Of a DNA stretch of 14,361 nt, positions 13,325 to 14,361 are shown piece after piece. The stretch lies in contig CAITOD010000404.1 in NCBI GenBank assembly GCA_903893935.1, positions 1 through 14,361 of the forward strand, in the 5' to 3' direction. Under the pieces are notes generated by a model, which saw only the letters and a program-made list of their open reading frames with translations, did not search any database and was not told the origin of the DNA. Both the position numbers and the translations under genes were made by a program. Numbering within the stretch: position 1 is the stretch's first letter; every line of letters starts with the position of its first letter. Source of the DNA: an uncultured Sphingomonadales bacterium. GTDB lineage: Bacteria > Pseudomonadota > Alphaproteobacteria > Sphingomonadales > Sphingomonadaceae.

Positions 13325-14050
13325 CTAGAATTTCACGCTGAGGTCGACCACTGCGGAAGGCAAGTGCGCGAGCGCGAACGATTCCAGCGTGCGGTCGAAA
13401 CCGCTCAGGATCAGCGCGGCCACTGCCATCAGCAGCACGCCGAACACGCGCTTGCCGATTTTGCCGGCGGCCAGAAAGCGCGTGCGATGGCGGCCGATGG
13501 CCGATCGCGCGCCATAGCCGATGATAAGCAGCACGGTGGCAATGCCCAGCCCGAACGCGGCCATCGTGGCAGCCACGGCGCCCAAATCTTTGCCTTGCGC
13601 GGCGAGCACGGTTGCCGCACCGAGCGTCGGGCCGACGCACGGGCTCCAGACCAGCCCGAGCAGCACGCCGATCCCCGCCTGGCCGGCAAGGCCTTGCGCG
13701 GCGAGGCCCTGCTGGCGCGTATGCGCCCACGAGGCGAGCGGGCCAACGGCCAGCGCCAGGCGGTCTTGCAGGCGTTGCGCCACAAGCAGCACACCGGCGA
13801 GCCCGAGCAGCACCGCGCCAAACGAGCGGAACCGGTCGGCGTCGAAATTGCCGGCCGAGCCGAGCGTCGCGATCAGGAAACCGGTGACTGTGAAGGAAAC
13901 GACCAACCCCGCCGAAAGCGCCAGCGGTCCGCGCGGATTGGCCTGCCCCGCGCCGGCGAGTACGATCGGCACCAGCGGCAGCACGCACGGCGACAGGATT
14001 GTCAGCGCGCCGGCCGCATAGCCGAGCAGCGGGTTGAGCACGTCAGTCAT
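13325..14050 (-). CDS. ccdA: CcdA/DsbD-type thiol-redox membrane transporter
   Basis: 241 residues from the ATG at 14050; a TTG at 14062 is an in-frame alternative, neither with a strong ribosome site. Six hydrophobic helices are visible. The two reactive cysteines sit in the family motifs ILSPCVLPLVP (C22) and LVWSPCVGPTLG (C138), one in each repeat half. Such proteins pass electrons from cytoplasmic thioredoxin to periplasmic thioredoxin-fold partners for cytochrome c maturation, disulfide repair or copper handling. The natural partner in this window is the exported thioredoxin at 9467-9856, which shares an ECF-like promoter type with the small gene just upstream of ccdA. The annotation could equally be DsbD-domain without a cytochrome c role. 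Confidence 0.88.
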   Translation of the reverse strand: MTDVLNPLLGYAAGALTILSPCVLPLVPIVLAGAGQANPRGPLALSAGLVVSFTVTGFLIATLGSAGNFDADRFRSFGAVLLGLAGVLLVAQRLQDRLALAVGPLASWAHTRQQGLAAQGLAGQAGIGVLLGLVWSPCVGPTLGAATVLAAQGKDLGAVAATMAAFGLGIATVLLIIGYGARSAIGRHRTRFLAAGKIGKRVFGVLLMAVAALILSGFDRTLESFALAHLPSAVVDLSVKF

Positions 14051-14142
14051 GACGCGCGCCAACCCGCGCCCGGAGCCCGTTCACGCATGGCGGAACTGCA
14101 TTCATCGTCCTGATAGTCCGTGCCGTTGAAACGATTTGCCGA

Positions 14143-14280
14143 TTACATGCCCATTGCCGACATGACCGTCGGGCCAAAGGCAATGCCGATGGCGACCATC
14201 GTCGCAAAGGCAAGCGCGGTTCCGACCAGCGGCATGGCAGCAGAGGCACCCGATTGCGCGCTCACATTGGTTTTGAACAT
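14143..14280 (-). CDS. 45-residue single-TM protein upstream of ccdA
   Basis: A small gene not long enough for standard ORF cut-offs. The ATG at 14280 is chosen because GGGAG lies 7 nt upstream; an earlier ATG at 14286 is too close to that site. The product begins MFKTNVSAQSGASA, then has one hydrophobic helix (PLVGTALAFATMVAIGIAFG in residues ~17-36), and ends PTVMSAMGM. It is Met-rich (five Met in the 45 residues), which could matter for copper, but no family was recognised. An exact ECF-like promoter lies about 50 nt upstream and ccdA begins 92 nt downstream on the same strand, so it probably leads the ccdA transcript. Confidence 0.65.
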   Translation of the reverse strand: MFKTNVSAQSGASAAMPLVGTALAFATMVAIGIAFGPTVMSAMGM

Positions 14281-14331
14281 GATCATTCTCCCGACTTTCA
14301 GACCGGCACCATCGCTGGTCATGCCGGTAAA

Positions 14332-14357
14332 TTCGCCGCCTGGGCGTGTTCGGTTAC
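14332..14357 (-). promoter_or_regulatory. ECF-sigma-like promoter for the small TM gene and ccdA
   Basis: On the minus strand an exact GTAACC (14357-14352), 16 bases, CGAA (14335-14332). A start near 14325 gives a ~45-nt leader before the small gene's ATG at 14280. It lies 4 bp from the window edge. Confidence 0.68.
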
Positions 14358-14361
14358 ACGA

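Overview
The window is GC-rich, densely packed alphaproteobacterial chromosome. Three things point to a sphingomonad (Sphingomonas/Novosphingobium type): the gene content, the GC-heavy palindromic repeat pair at 6307-6405, and the style of the OmpA-like, DUF-type and OlsB-like proteins. This is inference from sequence style, since there is no rRNA or other marker gene. I saw no tRNA, rRNA, CRISPR array, IS element, prophage or origin.

Layout. The window opens inside an OmpA-family outer-membrane protein (+, 5' end missing), followed by a hairpin and a convergent His-rich DUF6969-like gene (-). Next comes a divergent pair: a small exported Cys-rich NPC-repeat protein (-, 1747-2052) and a YHS-domain exported protein followed by a DoxX-family membrane protein (+, 2325-3309). 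A PlsC-type acyltransferase (-) and a DedA membrane protein plus TTC38-like TPR protein (+) follow. After a palindromic repeat pair there is a translationally coupled run of a lipoprotein alpha/beta hydrolase, an ATP-grasp ligase-like protein and an SxxK serine hydrolase (6436-9466). The right third holds a periplasmic thioredoxin (-), a LysR regulator (+), a peroxiredoxin-like protein (-), an OlsB-type ornithine-lipid N-acyltransferase (+), a DUF6980-like zinc-ribbon protein (+), CcdA (-) and an unlisted 45-residue single-TM protein (-).

Two regulatory patterns stand out. First, the exact ECF-sigma-like promoter pattern GTAAC(C/T)-N16-CGAA occurs four times. All four copies are intergenic: upstream of the thioredoxin, upstream of LysR (or a small ORF before it), upstream of olsB, and upstream of the small TM gene that precedes ccdA. 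It matches the promoter I recall for Caulobacter SigF. It ties CcdA (electron transfer across the membrane) to a periplasmic thioredoxin and to membrane-lipid remodelling as one probable envelope or metal/oxidative stress regulon. Second, a 30-bp element of unknown identity occurs three times. Each copy is upstream of, and oriented toward, a start: the Cys-rich repeat protein, the YHS-DoxX unit and the DedA unit. Together these suggest a second co-regulated set centred on a putative periplasmic metal/thiol buffer protein. The sigma factor and any regulator for either set would lie outside this window.
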